Origin: Actinoallomurus sp.
GTDB taxonomy: Bacteria > Actinomycetota > Actinomycetes > Streptosporangiales > Streptosporangiaceae
DNA length: 54,684 nt
Assembly (NCBI GenBank): GCA_025964625.1
Contig: JAOPYL010000095.1
Span: 1 to 54,684 of the forward strand
Reading direction: 5' to 3'
The notes beneath the pieces were generated by a model that was given only the letters and a program-made list of their open reading frames with translations, had not been told where the DNA came from and ran no database searches. The translations under genes and the position numbers were made by a program. This document shows positions 7,387-18,620 of the stretch, one piece after another (the first letter of the stretch is position 1; each line of letters opens with the position of its first letter).

Positions 7387-8373
7387 ATGAGCGAAGCGCC
7401 GGATCCACGGCAGATCGAGGAGCTACTGCTCGGGGGAGAGCTCCGCTTCACCCGCGTCGACGCGGTCAAGCTCGCCGGGGTGCCGGAGGAGTTCGCCCAG
7501 CGGCTGTGGCGGGCACTCGGGTTCCCGCACCTCCCCGACGACACGGTCGCCTTCACCGAGGGCGACGTGGCCGCGCTCGTCAAGGTCGCGGAGCTGCGGC
7601 GGGCCGGGATCCTCGACGAGGACATCGTCCTGCGGATGGTACGGGCGGTCGGCCAGACCATGGCGCGGCTCGCGAAGTGGCAGATCGACATCCTCGTCGG
7701 CGCGCTGACCGACCCGCTCGAACCGCCCGACCCGGAGACCGTGCAGTTCATCCTCGAGAACGCCGAGAGCCACATCGCCGACCTCGAGCCGCTGCTCGTG
7801 CACGCCTGGCGGCGGCAGCTTTCCGCCGCGGGCACCCGCGCGCTCGCCGCCTCGGACGACACGTCGCCGGGCCGGGTGCAGGCCGCCGTCGGGTTCGCCG
7901 ACATGGTGGCGTTCACCCAGACCAGCCGCGACCTCGACGAGCGTGCGCTGGCCCAGCTGGTGGAGCGGTTCGAGGAGACCGCTTCGGACGTCATCGCCGA
8001 GCACGGTGGCCGGCTGGTGAAGACGCTCGGCGACGAGGTGCTCTTCAGCGCCGAGACCCCCGGGCTCGGCGCGGAGATCGGATTGTGCGTGGCGGAGGCC
8101 GTCCGGGCGGACGGCGAGATTCCCGACGTGCGGGTCGGCATGGCGTACGGGCCGGTGCTGCCCCTCATGGGCGACGTGTTCGGCACGACGGTGAACCTCG
8201 CCAGCCGGCTGACCGCGATGGCCCGTCCCGGTACCGCCCTGGTCGACGCCGGACTGGCCGCCGAGCTCCGCGGCGACGGCGCGTACGAGCTGGCGCGCAT
8301 CGCCCGCCGCCGGGCGCGCGGGCTCGGGGTGGTGCAGCCCTACGTGCTCCGCCGGTCCGCCCGGTCCTACTAG
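7387..8373 (+). CDS. Class III adenylate cyclase with N-terminal regulatory domain
   Basis: A 328-residue soluble cyclase expected to make cAMP from ATP as a homodimer. The catalytic domain (about 160-325) carries all six canonical residues: metal-binding Asp172 (FADMVAFT) and Asp216, adenine-selecting Lys212 (VKTLGDEVLF) and Asp263 (MGDVFGTTVN), and transition-state Asn270 and Arg274. It should therefore be active and ATP-specific. Residues 1-150 resemble the helical autoinhibitory domain of the pH-responsive mycobacterial cyclases Rv1264/Rv2212. It is preceded by the PH-domain gene by 18 nt and followed by HMG-CoA lyase by 21 nt, so the three are probably co-transcribed. Specificity is inferred from residues; the regulatory input is unknown. 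Confidence 0.92.
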   Translation: MSEAPDPRQIEELLLGGELRFTRVDAVKLAGVPEEFAQRLWRALGFPHLPDDTVAFTEGDVAALVKVAELRRAGILDEDIVLRMVRAVGQTMARLAKWQIDILVGALTDPLEPPDPETVQFILENAESHIADLEPLLVHAWRRQLSAAGTRALAASDDTSPGRVQAAVGFADMVAFTQTSRDLDERALAQLVERFEETASDVIAEHGGRLVKTLGDEVLFSAETPGLGAEIGLCVAEAVRADGEIPDVRVGMAYGPVLPLMGDVFGTTVNLASRLTAMARPGTALVDAGLAAELRGDGAYELARIARRRARGLGVVQPYVLRRSARSY

Positions 8374-8394
8374 ATTGGCCGCAGGAGGTGGGAG

Positions 8395-9309
8395 ATGGGT
8401 GATCTGCCCGGCCGGATCTCGCTGCGTGAGGTGGGGCCGCGTGACGGCCTGCAGAACGAGGACCCGGTGCCGACCGAGGCGAAGGTCGAGCTGATCGACG
8501 CGCTGTCGCTCACCGGGGTGGGCCGCATCGAGGCCGTGTCGTTCGTGCATCCGACGGCGATTCCGCAGATGGCCGACGCGGCCGAGGTGTGGAGGAAGGT
8601 GCGGCGGGCCGGCGGCGTGCGCTATTCGGCGCTCGTGCCCAACCTGCGGGGCGCCGAGCGCGCGCTCGAGGCGGGTTTCACCGAGCTGGAGGTCGTCGTC
8701 TCCGCCTCCGACACGCACAACCGCAAGAACCTCAACCGGTCCACCGAAGAGTCGCTCGACGACATCGCCAAGATCATCGAGCTGGCCCACGGGAGGGGCA
8801 CCACCTGCCAGGTGATCGTCTCCACCGCCTGGGGTTGCCCGTACGAGGGCGACGTGTCCCCGGAGCGGGTCGTCGCGGTCGCCTCACGGGCGGTGCGGGA
8901 CGGCGCCGACAGCGCCTCGTTCGGCGACACCACCGGAATGGCCACTCCCTCGCGGGTGACCCGCCTGGTCGGCGACTTCAGGATGGCCAACCCGGAGACG
9001 GCGCTGAACCTCCACTTCCACAACACGCGCGGCACCGGGCTCGCCAACGTCCTGGCGGCCCTGCAGCTCGGGGTGGCCGACTTCGACGCGAGCGTCGGCG
9101 GCCTCGGAGGCTGTCCCTACGCCCCCGGCGCGACCGGGAACATCGCCTCGGAGGAGCTCGTCCACATGGTCGAGGACATGGGCGTCGCCACCGGGGTGGA
9201 TCTCGAGGCACTGATCGACGTGGCGGCACGCGCCGAGCACCTGGTCGGTCACACGCTGCCGTCCCAGGTACTCCGGGCGGGCCCCCGAAGTCGTACGATT
9301 TCCCTATAG
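8395..9309 (+). CDS. Hydroxymethylglutaryl-CoA lyase
   Basis: A 304-residue TIM-barrel enzyme of the HMGL-like family that cleaves HMG-CoA to acetoacetate and acetyl-CoA, the last step of leucine breakdown. The N-terminal motif REVGPRDGLQNE carries the metal and catalytic Arg/Asp residues. The signature VGGLGGCPYAPGATGN contains the catalytic cysteine (Cys240), and the NLHFHNTRGTG block supplies metal-binding histidines. The start ATG 8395 has a strong AGGAGG at about 8382-8387. An acyl-CoA carboxylase beta subunit and acyl-CoA dehydrogenases occur elsewhere in the window but are not adjacent, so a dedicated leucine operon is not shown. A hydroxyacyl-CoA lyase of related specificity is the main alternative. 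Confidence 0.92.
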   Translation: MGDLPGRISLREVGPRDGLQNEDPVPTEAKVELIDALSLTGVGRIEAVSFVHPTAIPQMADAAEVWRKVRRAGGVRYSALVPNLRGAERALEAGFTELEVVVSASDTHNRKNLNRSTEESLDDIAKIIELAHGRGTTCQVIVSTAWGCPYEGDVSPERVVAVASRAVRDGADSASFGDTTGMATPSRVTRLVGDFRMANPETALNLHFHNTRGTGLANVLAALQLGVADFDASVGGLGGCPYAPGATGNIASEELVHMVEDMGVATGVDLEALIDVAARAEHLVGHTLPSQVLRAGPRSRTISL

Positions 9310-9355
9310 GTGACCGTGGGCGGATCCGGGTAGCGCACTGTAATACCCCGTTCGC

Positions 9356-9385
9356 TTGACGTTCACCCAAAACGGGGACGATATA
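9356..9385 (+). promoter_or_regulatory. Possible promoter of ppk
   Basis: TTGACG (9356-9361, 5/6) and GATATA (9380-9385) are separated by 18 bp. The start codon is only 4 nt further on, so the transcript would have almost no leader. The GGGGAC at 9374-9379 is the only other ribosome-site candidate. Confidence 0.35.
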
Positions 9386-9389
9386 CCTC

Positions 9390-11459
9390 ATGAGTGTCGA
9401 AGCCGGGCATTTCTCCAATGTCGAGGACGATCTTCCGGAAGACCGATTCCTCGACCGGGAGGAGAGCTGGCTGCGGTTCAACGAACGGGTCCTCGACCTG
9501 GCCGGCGACCCGGAGCTGCCGCTGCTGGAACGGGTGCGGTTCCTCGCGATCTTCGCGAGCAACCTGGACGAGTTCTTCATGGTGCGGGTGGCCGGGCTGG
9601 CCCGCCGGATGGCCACCGGGATCGCGGTGCAGACCGCCAGCGGCCGCCAGCCCCGCGAGGTCCTTGCCCGCACCTCCGAAGTGGCGCACGACCTCATGCT
9701 GGAGCACGCCGCCTGCTTCCACGACGAGATCCTCCCCGCCCTGGCCAAGGAGGGAATCGAGATCCTGCGCTGGGACGATCTCGCCGAGGCCGAGAAGGAA
9801 GGACTGAACCAGCTGTTCCGGCGGCAGATCTATCCGGTGCTGACCCCCCTCGTGGTCGACCCCGCGCACCCGTTCCCGTACATCTCGGGGCTGTCCCTCA
9901 ACCTGGCGGTCGTGGTCCGCGACCCGGAGACCGACTCGACGCTGTTCGCTCGGGTGAAGGTGCCGCCGCTGCTGCCGAGGTTCCTGGAGGCGTCGCCCTC
10001 GCGGTTCGTGCCCCTCGAGGACGTGATCGCGGAGAACCTGCCGCAGCTGTTCACCGGCACCGAGATCATCGAGCATCACGCCTTCCGGGTCACCCGCAAC
10101 CAGGACCTGGAGGTCGACGAGGACATCGCGGAGGACCTCCTGCAGGCCCTCGAACGCGAGCTCCTGCGCCGCAGGTTCGGGCCGGTCGTCCGGCTCGAGG
10201 TGGAGGACACGATCACTCCCGAGGTGCTCGACCTGCTGATGACCGAGCTGGGCCTGGACGAGCGCGCCGTCTACCGGATGCCGGGCCCGCTCGACCTGGG
10301 CGGCCTGAACGCCATCGCCGAGCTCGACCGCAGCGAGCTGAGGTATCCGCCCTTCGTGCCGTCCGAGGCGGCCCTGCCGCACGACGCCGACATCTTCGCG
10401 ACGCTGCGCGATCACGATGTGCTCGTCCACCATCCGTACGACTCGTTCACGACGAGCGTCGAGCGTCTCATCGAGGACGCCGCCGCCGACCCGCAGGTCC
10501 TGGCCATCAAGCAGACGCTCTACCGCACCAGCGGCGACTCGCCGATCATCGACGCGCTCATCGACGCGGCCGAGGCCGGCAAACAGGTCGTCGTGGTCGT
10601 CGAGATCAAGGCGCGCTTCGACGAGCGGGCCAACATCACCTGGGCGCGGAAGCTGGAGCAGGCCGGCTGCCATGTCGTGTACGGCTTCGTCGGGTTGAAG
10701 ACGCACTGCAAGCTGGCCCTGGTCGTCCGCGAGGAGTCCGACGGTTCGCTCCGCCGCTACTGTCACATCGGCACCGGCAACTACAACCCCAAGACCGCCC
10801 GGGCCTATGAGGACTACGGCCTGCTCACAGCCGATCCCCAGGTGGGCGAGGACGTCACCGACCTGTTCAACCACCTGACCGGCTACACGCGCGACACCGA
10901 GTACCGGCGTCTGCTGGTCGCCCCCGACTCGCTGCGCGCCGGGCTGGTGCGCCGTATCGAGCAGGAGGCCGAGAACCACCGGAAGGGTCTTCCGGCGCAC
11001 ATCCGGTTCAAGTGCAACGCGCTGGTCGACGAAGTGATCATTGACGCGCTGTACCGGGCGTCCCAGGCCGGCGTGCCGATCGACGCCTGGGTGCGCGGCA
11101 TCTGCGCCCTGCGCCCCGGTGTGGCCGGCCTGTCAGAGACGATCCAGGTGCGCAGCATCCTCGGCCGGTTCCTGGAGCACTCACGGATGTACGCCTTCGA
11201 GAACGGCGGCGAGCCCGAGGTGTGGATCGGCAGCGCCGACCTCATGCACCGCAACCTGGATCGCCGCGTGGAGACGCTGGTACGGGTGTCGGAGCCGGCC
11301 CAGTGCGCGGACCTCGTCGGCCGGTTCGACCTGGCGATGGGGATGGACACCCAATGCTGGCTGCTCGACGAGCACGGCGTCTGGACCCGCCACGACGGCA
11401 AGGTCCACGTCCAGAACCACCTGATGCGGACAAGGCGATGGAGGACCGCCGATGCCTGA
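9390..11459 (+). CDS. ppk: Polyphosphate kinase 1
   Basis: A 689-residue PPK1 that reversibly polymerises the gamma phosphate of ATP into inorganic polyphosphate. The N-terminal domain begins with [18 protein letters not shown] and continues through [14 protein letters not shown]. The C-terminal phospholipase-D-like halves carry the autophosphorylated histidine (His459 in [13 protein letters not shown]) and the second histidine (His620 in [13 protein letters not shown]). [11 protein letters not shown] and [12 protein letters not shown] are further family blocks. Length is typical. mutT1 starts inside its last codons (8-nt overlap), as in the ppk-mutT1 pairing of mycobacteria, and a polyphosphate-binding CYTH-CHAD gene lies convergently just beyond. 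These suggest a small polyphosphate locus. Confidence 0.97.
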   Translation: MSVEAGHFSNVEDDLPEDRFLDREESWLRFNERVLDLAGDPELPLLERVRFLAIFASNLDEFFMVRVAGLARRMATGIAVQTASGRQPREVLARTSEVAHDLMLEHAACFHDEILPALAKEGIEILRWDDLAEAEKEGLNQLFRRQIYPVLTPLVVDPAHPFPYISGLSLNLAVVVRDPETDSTLFARVKVPPLLPRFLEASPSRFVPLEDVIAENLPQLFTGTEIIEHHAFRVTRNQDLEVDEDIAEDLLQALERELLRRRFGPVVRLEVEDTITPEVLDLLMTELGLDERAVYRMPGPLDLGGLNAIAELDRSELRYPPFVPSEAALPHDADIFATLRDHDVLVHHPYDSFTTSVERLIEDAAADPQVLAIKQTLYRTSGDSPIIDALIDAAEAGKQVVVVVEIKARFDERANITWARKLEQAGCHVVYGFVGLKTHCKLALVVREESDGSLRRYCHIGTGNYNPKTARAYEDYGLLTADPQVGEDVTDLFNHLTGYTRDTEYRRLLVAPDSLRAGLVRRIEQEAENHRKGLPAHIRFKCNALVDEVIIDALYRASQAGVPIDAWVRGICALRPGVAGLSETIQVRSILGRFLEHSRMYAFENGGEPEVWIGSADLMHRNLDRRVETLVRVSEPAQCADLVGRFDLAMGMDTQCWLLDEHGVWTRHDGKVHVQNHLMRTRRWRTADA

Positions 11460-12324
11460 ATCCCCGGGCCGGGTCCGCGCCGCCGGGGCCGTGTTGTGGC
11501 GGTCCGGCGCGGACGGCCCCGAGGTCGCGCTCGTCCACCGGCCCAAGTACGACGACTGGTCCTTCCCCAAGGGCAAGCTGAAGAACGGTGAGCACGTGCT
11601 GTGCGCGGCCGTCCGTGAGGTGTGGGAGGAGACGGGTACCTGGCCGGTCCTCGGCCGCCGGCTCTCCGCCGTCGAGTACGAGAAGGAGGGGCGGCCCAAG
11701 CGCGTGGACTACTGGGCGGCCACCGGCCACGACGGTGACTTCCGGCCGAACGACGAGGTGGACCGTCTCGAATGGCTGCCGCTGCCCGCGGCGGAGGCGC
11801 GGCTCAGCTACGAGCACGACGCCGCCCTGCTGCGGGAGTTCGCCGCCGGTCCGGCCCGGACGACCCCGTACATCGTCCTGCGGCACACCTCCGCGGGGAA
11901 CAAGCACGACTGGGAGGACGACGACCTGCTGCGGCCGCTGGACTCGCGAGGCCGGGCCGACGCCGAGCGGCTCGCCGACCTGCTCGCCTGTTTCGGGGCC
12001 GCCCGGGTGATCAGCTCCGCCACCGCGCGCTGTATGGAGACCGTGCTGCCGTACGCGGCCCGGATGGGCGTGGACATCCGGAGCGACCGGGCGTTCACCG
12101 TGGGCACGTCCAAGGGCGCCGGCGACCATCTAGCCGAGCTCCTCGCCGATGAGGTGCCGACGATCGTGTGCACCCACGGTGAGCTGGTGCCGGAGCTGGT
12201 GAGCCGCGCCTGTGAGGAGCTGGGAGCGGTACCTCCGCAGGAACTCGGCCTGAGCAAGGGCGGTTTCTGGGTGCTGCAGACCGCCGGAGGGGCCCTCGTC
12301 TCCGCCGAGCGGCACCGGCTGTAG
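11452..12324 (+). CDS. mutT1: MutT1-like NUDIX hydrolase with C-terminal histidine-phosphatase domain
   Basis: A 290-residue two-domain protein. Residues 1-130 are a NUDIX domain with a complete box from Gly41 to Gly62 (Glu47, Arg55-Glu56, Glu59-Glu60). Residues 138-290 are a histidine-phosphatase domain with the phospho-accepting RH at 144-145 (VLRHTSAG) and a later [10 protein letters not shown] histidine. This architecture is that of mycobacterial MutT1 (Rv2985), which hydrolyses 8-oxo-(d)GTP and, from the literature as I recall it, also diadenosine polyphosphates, removing mutagenic nucleotides. It overlaps the end of ppk by 8 nt, so translation is probably coupled. Only 5 bp separate it from the convergent CYTH-CHAD gene. 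Confidence 0.93.
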   Translation: MPESPGRVRAAGAVLWRSGADGPEVALVHRPKYDDWSFPKGKLKNGEHVLCAAVREVWEETGTWPVLGRRLSAVEYEKEGRPKRVDYWAATGHDGDFRPNDEVDRLEWLPLPAAEARLSYEHDAALLREFAAGPARTTPYIVLRHTSAGNKHDWEDDDLLRPLDSRGRADAERLADLLACFGAARVISSATARCMETVLPYAARMGVDIRSDRAFTVGTSKGAGDHLAELLADEVPTIVCTHGELVPELVSRACEELGAVPPQELGLSKGGFWVLQTAGGALVSAERHRL

Positions 12325-12329
12325 CGGCG

Positions 12330-13796
12330 CTACCGGGTCAGCGCGCGGACGTACTTCGGTTTGGAAGCCTTCTTCCAGACCTCGTCGGCGTCGCGGAGGG
12401 CCCGCTCGGCCGCGGACCGTTCCAGCCCGGTGAGCACTCCGAGGATGAACGCCTCGTCTCCGCCGGTGTTCATCGCCGTCAGGCGCTCCCGGGCGATCAC
12501 GCTGTCCTGGTACGCGCCGAGCGTCTCCTGCACCTTCTCAGCCTGGGCGGCGAGTCTGCTCGCGGGCTTGCCGAGCACCGGCTGGGCCGCCTCGGCCGTG
12601 TAACGGGCACGCTTGGCGGCCTTCCGGACGCGGTGCCGAGCCGCGTCCAGGTCTTCGGCGTGCCCCAGCTCGGCGTGATCGCGTGCCACCCGCCGCCACG
12701 CCTTCGCCACCAGCCGGGACGCCGCCCTGCGCGCCTTGCGGGATGCCCGCTCGGTGAGCGGCGGGTCGGCGACGAAGGCGTCGAGGGCATCAAGCAGCGC
12801 GAGGTACCGTTCGCCGTTCAGCGCCTGGTTCAGCCGGGTGCGCGCGGTCTGCTCCTCCGCGCCCAGGCCGGCCATCCAGGGCGGGGTCGTCTCGCCGATC
12901 TCGGCGAGGCGCCCGGCGAAGCGTTCCCGCAGCACCTCCAGGTCGCGCACCTCTCCGAGCGCTCCGGCCAGCCACTTCAGCTCGGCGTCGAGCGGCCGGG
13001 TCCGCTCGGGGTCCAGCAGCCGCGCTCCGGTGCGCAGGATGCTGCGGATCCGCCGCACCGCGACGCGCATCTTGTGCACGGAGTCGTACTCGGCCAGCCT
13101 GACCCGCGGGTCGTACTCCAGGATCGTCTCGGCCTGCTCGGCCATGTACGACATGATGACGTCGCCCGCCGTCCGGTACCCGCGGTACGGCTCCGCGGGC
13201 GCCGGCAGGGCGCCGTCCAGCAGCCGGCCGAGTTTGGACGCCGCGCTCGCGGGCCTCGCGCCGGCCTCGCGCAGGCGGTCCCCGGCCGCTTCGAGGAGCT
13301 CCGGCGATCCCGCGCCGAGCTCGATCTCGATCTCCCGCCACGCCTTACCGGGGCCGCTCACCGCCTGGCCCCGCACCTCGTCGTCGGCGACCTGGGCGAG
13401 GACGTCTCCATCGGTGCCGAGCAGGGGGACGACGGTGCGACGGGTCTCCAGCGTGGCGACCCATCCGAGGGACCGGCCGCGAGTGTGGGCGGCGACCAGC
13501 TCGGACAGCCGGGCCGGCACGGCCTCTCCGCGGCCCAGCGGGGCGTGCAGCTCCCGCCTGGTGTCGGCCTCCACCGGAAGCTTGAGGTGCCAGCCCTCGT
13601 CGGGACCGCCCTCGCGCCGGCGGAGCGTGATCCCGCGCGCGGCCAGCCGGAGGTCCTCGGTGTCGAAGTACCGGGCGACCAGGATCTGCGTACCGGGTTC
13701 GCCGACCTTCCCGCAGGCCGACAGTTCCCGCAGGTCGGGAAGGGCGAAGCCCGGCTCGACGTCGTACTTGCGCTCGATCTCAAGGTGGCTCGTCAT
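12330..13796 (-). CDS. CYTH-CHAD domain protein (polyphosphate-linked)
   Basis: A 488-residue protein joining an N-terminal CYTH triphosphate-tunnel domain (ExExK-type signature LEIERKY at residues 5-11, then basic/acidic strands such as ARYFDTEDLRLAARGITLRRR) to a C-terminal CHAD helical domain (about 205-488). The CHAD domain is rich in conserved His, Arg and Lys (VHKMRVAVRRIRSILRT, ARHRVRKAAKRARYTAEA). CYTH domains hydrolyse triphosphates and CHAD domains bind polyphosphate, so the protein may handle or localise polyphosphate made by the nearby ppk. I placed the start at ATG 13796, where AGGGGAA lies about 5 nt upstream and the CYTH motif begins at once. A longer start would add 39 atypical residues. 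It converges on mutT1. Confidence 0.92.
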   Translation of the reverse strand: MTSHLEIERKYDVEPGFALPDLRELSACGKVGEPGTQILVARYFDTEDLRLAARGITLRRREGGPDEGWHLKLPVEADTRRELHAPLGRGEAVPARLSELVAAHTRGRSLGWVATLETRRTVVPLLGTDGDVLAQVADDEVRGQAVSGPGKAWREIEIELGAGSPELLEAAGDRLREAGARPASAASKLGRLLDGALPAPAEPYRGYRTAGDVIMSYMAEQAETILEYDPRVRLAEYDSVHKMRVAVRRIRSILRTGARLLDPERTRPLDAELKWLAGALGEVRDLEVLRERFAGRLAEIGETTPPWMAGLGAEEQTARTRLNQALNGERYLALLDALDAFVADPPLTERASRKARRAASRLVAKAWRRVARDHAELGHAEDLDAARHRVRKAAKRARYTAEAAQPVLGKPASRLAAQAEKVQETLGAYQDSVIARERLTAMNTGGDEAFILGVLTGLERSAAERALRDADEVWKKASKPKYVRALTR

Positions 13797-13939
13797 GCGC
13801 TTCCCCTGGACTGCGCCCAGCGATAGGTCACTGTTTGTGATGATATATCTGGTTAGCCGGTCATGGCCGCCCGCCGTCTTCCGGTCATGCGATAGTTCTC
13901 GTATCTGCCGCATGGCCAGGATGAAGGGTGAGTGATCGG

Positions 13940-15025
13940 ATGCCGCACGAGGTCAGAGGGGTCGTCGCGCGATCCCGTGGTACGAAGGTCTCCGTCGAGA
14001 CGATTGTCGTCCCCGACCCCGGGCCGGGGGAGGCGCTGGTCCAGGTCCAGTCCTGCGGTGTCTGTCACACCGACCTCCACTACCGCGAGGGCGGCATCAA
14101 CGACGAGTTCCCCTTCCTGCTCGGCCACGAGGCGGCGGGCATCGTGGAGGCGGTCGGCGACGGCGTCACCGATGTCGCGCCGGGCGACTTCGTCATCCTC
14201 AACTGGCGAGCCGTCTGCGGTCAGTGCCGGGCCTGCCGGCGGGGCCGCCCGTGGTACTGCTTCGCGACGCACAACGCCGCCCAGAAGATGACGCTCGCGG
14301 ACGGCACGGAGCTGTCCCCGGCGCTGGGCATCGGCGCGTTCGCGGAGAAGACCCTCGTCCACGCGGGCCAGTGCACCAAGGTCGACCCGGCCGCGTCACC
14401 GGCCGCGGCCGGACTGCTCGGCTGCGGGGTGATGGCCGGGATCGGCGCGGCGATCAACACCGGCGGTGTGACGCGGGGCGACTCGGTCGCGGTGATCGGC
14501 TGCGGCGGTGTCGGTGACGCGGCGATCGCGGGCGCCCGGCTGGCCGGCGCGGCGAAGATCATCGCTGTCGACATCGACGACCGGAAGCTGGAATGGGCCC
14601 GTGGCTTCGGCGCCACCGACACGGTCAACTCCCGTGAGGCGGACCCGGTGGAGGCCGTCCGCAAACTGACCGGGGGCAACGGCGCCGACGTCGTGATCGA
14701 GGCGATCGGCCGCCCGGAGACGTACGAGCAGGCCTTCAACGCCCGGGACCTGGCCGGCACGGTCGTGCTGGTCGGCGTGCCGACGCCGGACATGAAGATC
14801 GAGCTGCCGCTGCTGGAGGTGTTCGGCCGCGGAGGGGCGCTGAAGTCCTCCTGGTACGGCGACTGCCTGCCGTCCCGGGACTTCCCGATGCTCATCGACC
14901 TGTACCTGCAGGGCCGGCTCGACCTGGACGGCTTCGTCTCCGAGACGATCGGCCTGGACGACGTGGAGGAGGCTTTCGCCAAGATGCACCGCGGTGAGGT
15001 GCTCCGGTCGGTGGTGACCCTGTGA
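13940..15025 (+). CDS. mscR: S-(hydroxymethyl)mycothiol dehydrogenase / S-nitrosomycothiol reductase
   Basis: A 361-residue zinc-dependent medium-chain dehydrogenase using NAD(P). [15 protein letters not shown] and [13 protein letters not shown] hold catalytic-zinc ligands. The [15 protein letters not shown] cluster binds structural zinc, and [20 protein letters not shown] is the Rossmann motif. The length and the N-terminal 'VRGVVARS' match the mycothiol-dependent formaldehyde dehydrogenase MscR (AdhE2, Rv2259). It oxidises the formaldehyde-mycothiol adduct and reduces S-nitrosomycothiol. The stop overlaps the GTG of an MBL-fold gene, the same partner seen in mycobacteria (Rv2260). ATG 13940 is preferred because AAGGGTG lies about 9 nt upstream; GTG 13928 is an in-frame alternative. 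Confidence 0.93.
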   Translation: MPHEVRGVVARSRGTKVSVETIVVPDPGPGEALVQVQSCGVCHTDLHYREGGINDEFPFLLGHEAAGIVEAVGDGVTDVAPGDFVILNWRAVCGQCRACRRGRPWYCFATHNAAQKMTLADGTELSPALGIGAFAEKTLVHAGQCTKVDPAASPAAAGLLGCGVMAGIGAAINTGGVTRGDSVAVIGCGGVGDAAIAGARLAGAAKIIAVDIDDRKLEWARGFGATDTVNSREADPVEAVRKLTGGNGADVVIEAIGRPETYEQAFNARDLAGTVVLVGVPTPDMKIELPLLEVFGRGGALKSSWYGDCLPSRDFPMLIDLYLQGRLDLDGFVSETIGLDDVEEAFAKMHRGEVLRSVVTL

Positions 15026-15642
15026 TCGGGCATCTGGTCACCTCGGGGACGTTCAGCCTCGACGGCGGCACCTGGGACGTCGACAACAACGTCTGGCTGG
15101 TGGGCGACGACCGTGAGGTGCTGGTCATCGACGCCGCGCACGACGCGGCGGCGATCGCCGCCGCGGTCGGCGACCGGCGGCTGACCGCGATCGTGTCCAC
15201 CCACGCGCACGACGACCACATCGACGCCGCCGCCGAGCTGGCCGACCGCACCGGCGCCCCGATCCTGCTGCACCCGGATGACGCGGTGCTGTGGCGGATG
15301 GTGTACCCCGACCGGGAGCCGGACCGCGCGCTCGCCGACGGCGACGAACTGACCGTGGCGGGGACGACACTGCGTGTGCTGCACACGCCGGGTCACGCCC
15401 CGGGAGCGGTGTGCGTGTACGCCCCGGAGCTGGCCACCGTCTTCACCGGTGACACCCTCTTCAACGGCGGCCCCGGCGCGACCGGCAGGTCGTACTCCGA
15501 CTTCGGCGTGATCATCGAGTCGATCCGCGAGCGGTTGCTCACGCTGCCGCCGGAGACCGTCGTGCGGACCGGCCACGGCGACGGCACGCGCATCGGCGAC
15601 GAGGCGCCCCACCTCGAAGAATGGATCTCCCGTGGCCACTAG
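15022..15642 (+). CDS. MBL-fold metallohydrolase, mycothiol-detoxification partner
   Basis: A 206-residue metallo-beta-lactamase-fold hydrolase with the metal motif THAHDDHID (HxHxDH) at about residues 60-68. Later ligands are HTPGHAPGA and [11 protein letters not shown], and a C-terminal histidine sits in [11 protein letters not shown]. Its GTG start overlaps the mscR stop by 4 nt, so the two are translated together. It probably hydrolyses a thioester such as S-formylmycothiol released by MscR, in the way glyoxalase II-like enzymes act on glutathione thioesters. That substrate is inferred from position only. Confidence 0.88.
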   Translation: MIGHLVTSGTFSLDGGTWDVDNNVWLVGDDREVLVIDAAHDAAAIAAAVGDRRLTAIVSTHAHDDHIDAAAELADRTGAPILLHPDDAVLWRMVYPDREPDRALADGDELTVAGTTLRVLHTPGHAPGAVCVYAPELATVFTGDTLFNGGPGATGRSYSDFGVIIESIRERLLTLPPETVVRTGHGDGTRIGDEAPHLEEWISRGH

Positions 15643-15644
15643 GA

Positions 15645-15668
15645 CCGCCGGCGCATCTCAGTCGGCGG
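15645..15668. terminator. Weak hairpin between convergent MBL and bfr genes
   Basis: CCGCCG (15645-15650) can pair with CGGCGG (15663-15668) across a 12-nt loop that holds the bfr stop codon. No T-run follows on either strand. This is the only candidate terminator for the two converging genes. Confidence 0.25.
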
Positions 15669-16137
15669 GGGGCTCGGTGAAGCGCTGGAGGTACAGCTGC
15701 TCGCCGAGCTTCTCGACGAGGGCGAGCTCGGTCTCCAGATAGTCGACGTGCTCCTCCTCGTCCTCCAGGATCCTTTCGAAGAGACGGGCGGAGGTGATGT
15801 CGCCGCGCGAGCGCATCAGTTCGACGCCCGGGCGAAGCCGGCCGATGGCCTCCATCTCGATCGCCAGGTCCGAGCGGAGCTGCTCGGGCACGCTCTGGCC
15901 GATGCGCAGCGGATTGAGCCGCTGGTAGTTCGGCAGTGCCTCCAGGAACAGGACGCGGTCGGTGAGGAGCTCGGCGTGCCGCATCTCGTCGAACGACTCA
16001 GCCCGGGTGTGCGTGGCGAGCGCGGTGAATCCCCAGTGCTCCTGCATCTTGGCATGCAGGAAGTACTGGTTGATCGCGGTGAGTTCCGAGGTCAGCTGCT
16101 CGTTGAGCAGGTTGATGACGTCGTTATCGCCTTCCAT
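15658..16137 (-). CDS. bfr: Bacterioferritin
   Basis: A 159-residue iron-storage ferritin expected to assemble as a 24-mer with haem at subunit interfaces. All diiron ligands occur at the E. coli Bfr numbers: Glu18, Glu51, His54, Glu94, Glu127 and His130. The haem ligand Met52 is also present (FDEMRHAE). The N-terminal LLNEQLTSELTAINQYFLHAKM is diagnostic. I placed the start at ATG 16137, which gives the usual family start and has GGGTGA just upstream; a longer start would add six residues. It is the second gene of a bfd-bfr pair (51-nt gap) downstream of an iron box, so it is probably iron-regulated. Confidence 0.95.
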   Translation of the reverse strand: MEGDNDVINLLNEQLTSELTAINQYFLHAKMQEHWGFTALATHTRAESFDEMRHAELLTDRVLFLEALPNYQRLNPLRIGQSVPEQLRSDLAIEMEAIGRLRPGVELMRSRGDITSARLFERILEDEEEHVDYLETELALVEKLGEQLYLQRFTEPPAD

Positions 16138-16188
16138 GTCACCCAATCGTGGCACGGCGAGCGCAAAGCGTAGGCAATCAAGGTGCGG

Positions 16189-16371
16189 TCAGGCCGCCGA
16201 GGCCACCTCGGGCCGCTGCTCCTTGATGAGGGCGCAGATGCGATTGACGCACGAGCCGCACCCCGGGCGCATGCCGCAGGCGGCGCGGACGTCCTTGGCC
16301 GAGCAGGCTCCGGCCGTCACGTGGTCACGGACGTCGTCCTCGGTGACGCCATGGCAGACGCAGACGTACAT
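16189..16371 (-). CDS. bfd: Bacterioferritin-associated ferredoxin ([2Fe-2S])
   Basis: A 60-residue Bfd-like protein whose cluster ligands Cys4, Cys6, Cys38 and Cys41 occupy exactly the E. coli Bfd positions (VCVCHG and RPGCGSCV). Bfd docks on bacterioferritin and passes electrons to the stored ferric core so that iron is released. It is transcribed before bfr on the same strand and starts 25 nt downstream of a near-consensus IdeR/DtxR box. In iron sufficiency the regulator should repress this gene, while bfr may be controlled with it. Confidence 0.93.
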   Translation of the reverse strand: MYVCVCHGVTEDDVRDHVTAGACSAKDVRAACGMRPGCGSCVNRICALIKEQRPEVASAA

Positions 16372-16396
16372 CTGGGAGCCTCTCAGGGTAGATCGA

Positions 16397-16415
16397 TTAG
16401 GTAAGGCTCCCCTAA
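16397..16415 (-). promoter_or_regulatory. IdeR/DtxR iron box upstream of bfd-bfr
   Basis: TTAGGTAAGGCTCCCCTAA matches the 19-bp IdeR/DtxR consensus TTAGGTTAGGCTAACCTAA at 16 of 19 positions. It is followed directly by GCTAACCTAA (16416-16425), a second perfect half site. The element ends 25 nt upstream of the bfd start, where a bound repressor would block the promoter. Iron-loaded IdeR/DtxR is the expected ligand. Confidence 0.85.
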
Positions 16416-16533
16416 GCTAACCTAAAGACGACGTTTTGCCTAGTCATTGCCGGTCTCCCCGCTGTCGGATGGATCACAGGCAGCGGACCGGCCGCCGTGC
16501 GTGTGAGGCGATCAGCTGGGGGAAATGCACCCC

Positions 16534-16538
16534 ATGTG

Positions 16539-16539
<1 letters not shown>
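16534..16539 (+). other. Start-stop element (ATG-TGA) overlapping the treX start codon
   Basis: ATG (16534-16536) is followed at once by TGA (16537-16539), whose last base is the A of the treX ATG. The only good ribosome site, GGGGGAA (16518-16524), is better spaced for this minimal ORF than for treX. It also sits in a TGGGG/CCCCA hairpin (16517-16534). Confidence 0.35.

Positions 16540-18612
<2,073 letters not shown>

Positions 18613-18620
<8 letters not shown>

Noticed and set aside
9363-11000. Minus-strand open frame opposite ppk
   Set aside because: The plus strand carries a complete PPK1 with both catalytic histidines; the reverse frame shows no domain.
12321-12333. GTAGC-GGC-GCTAC hairpin between mutT1 and the CYTH-CHAD gene as a bidirectional terminator
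   Set aside because: The stem is only 5 bp, lies on the stop codons and has no T-run on either strand.
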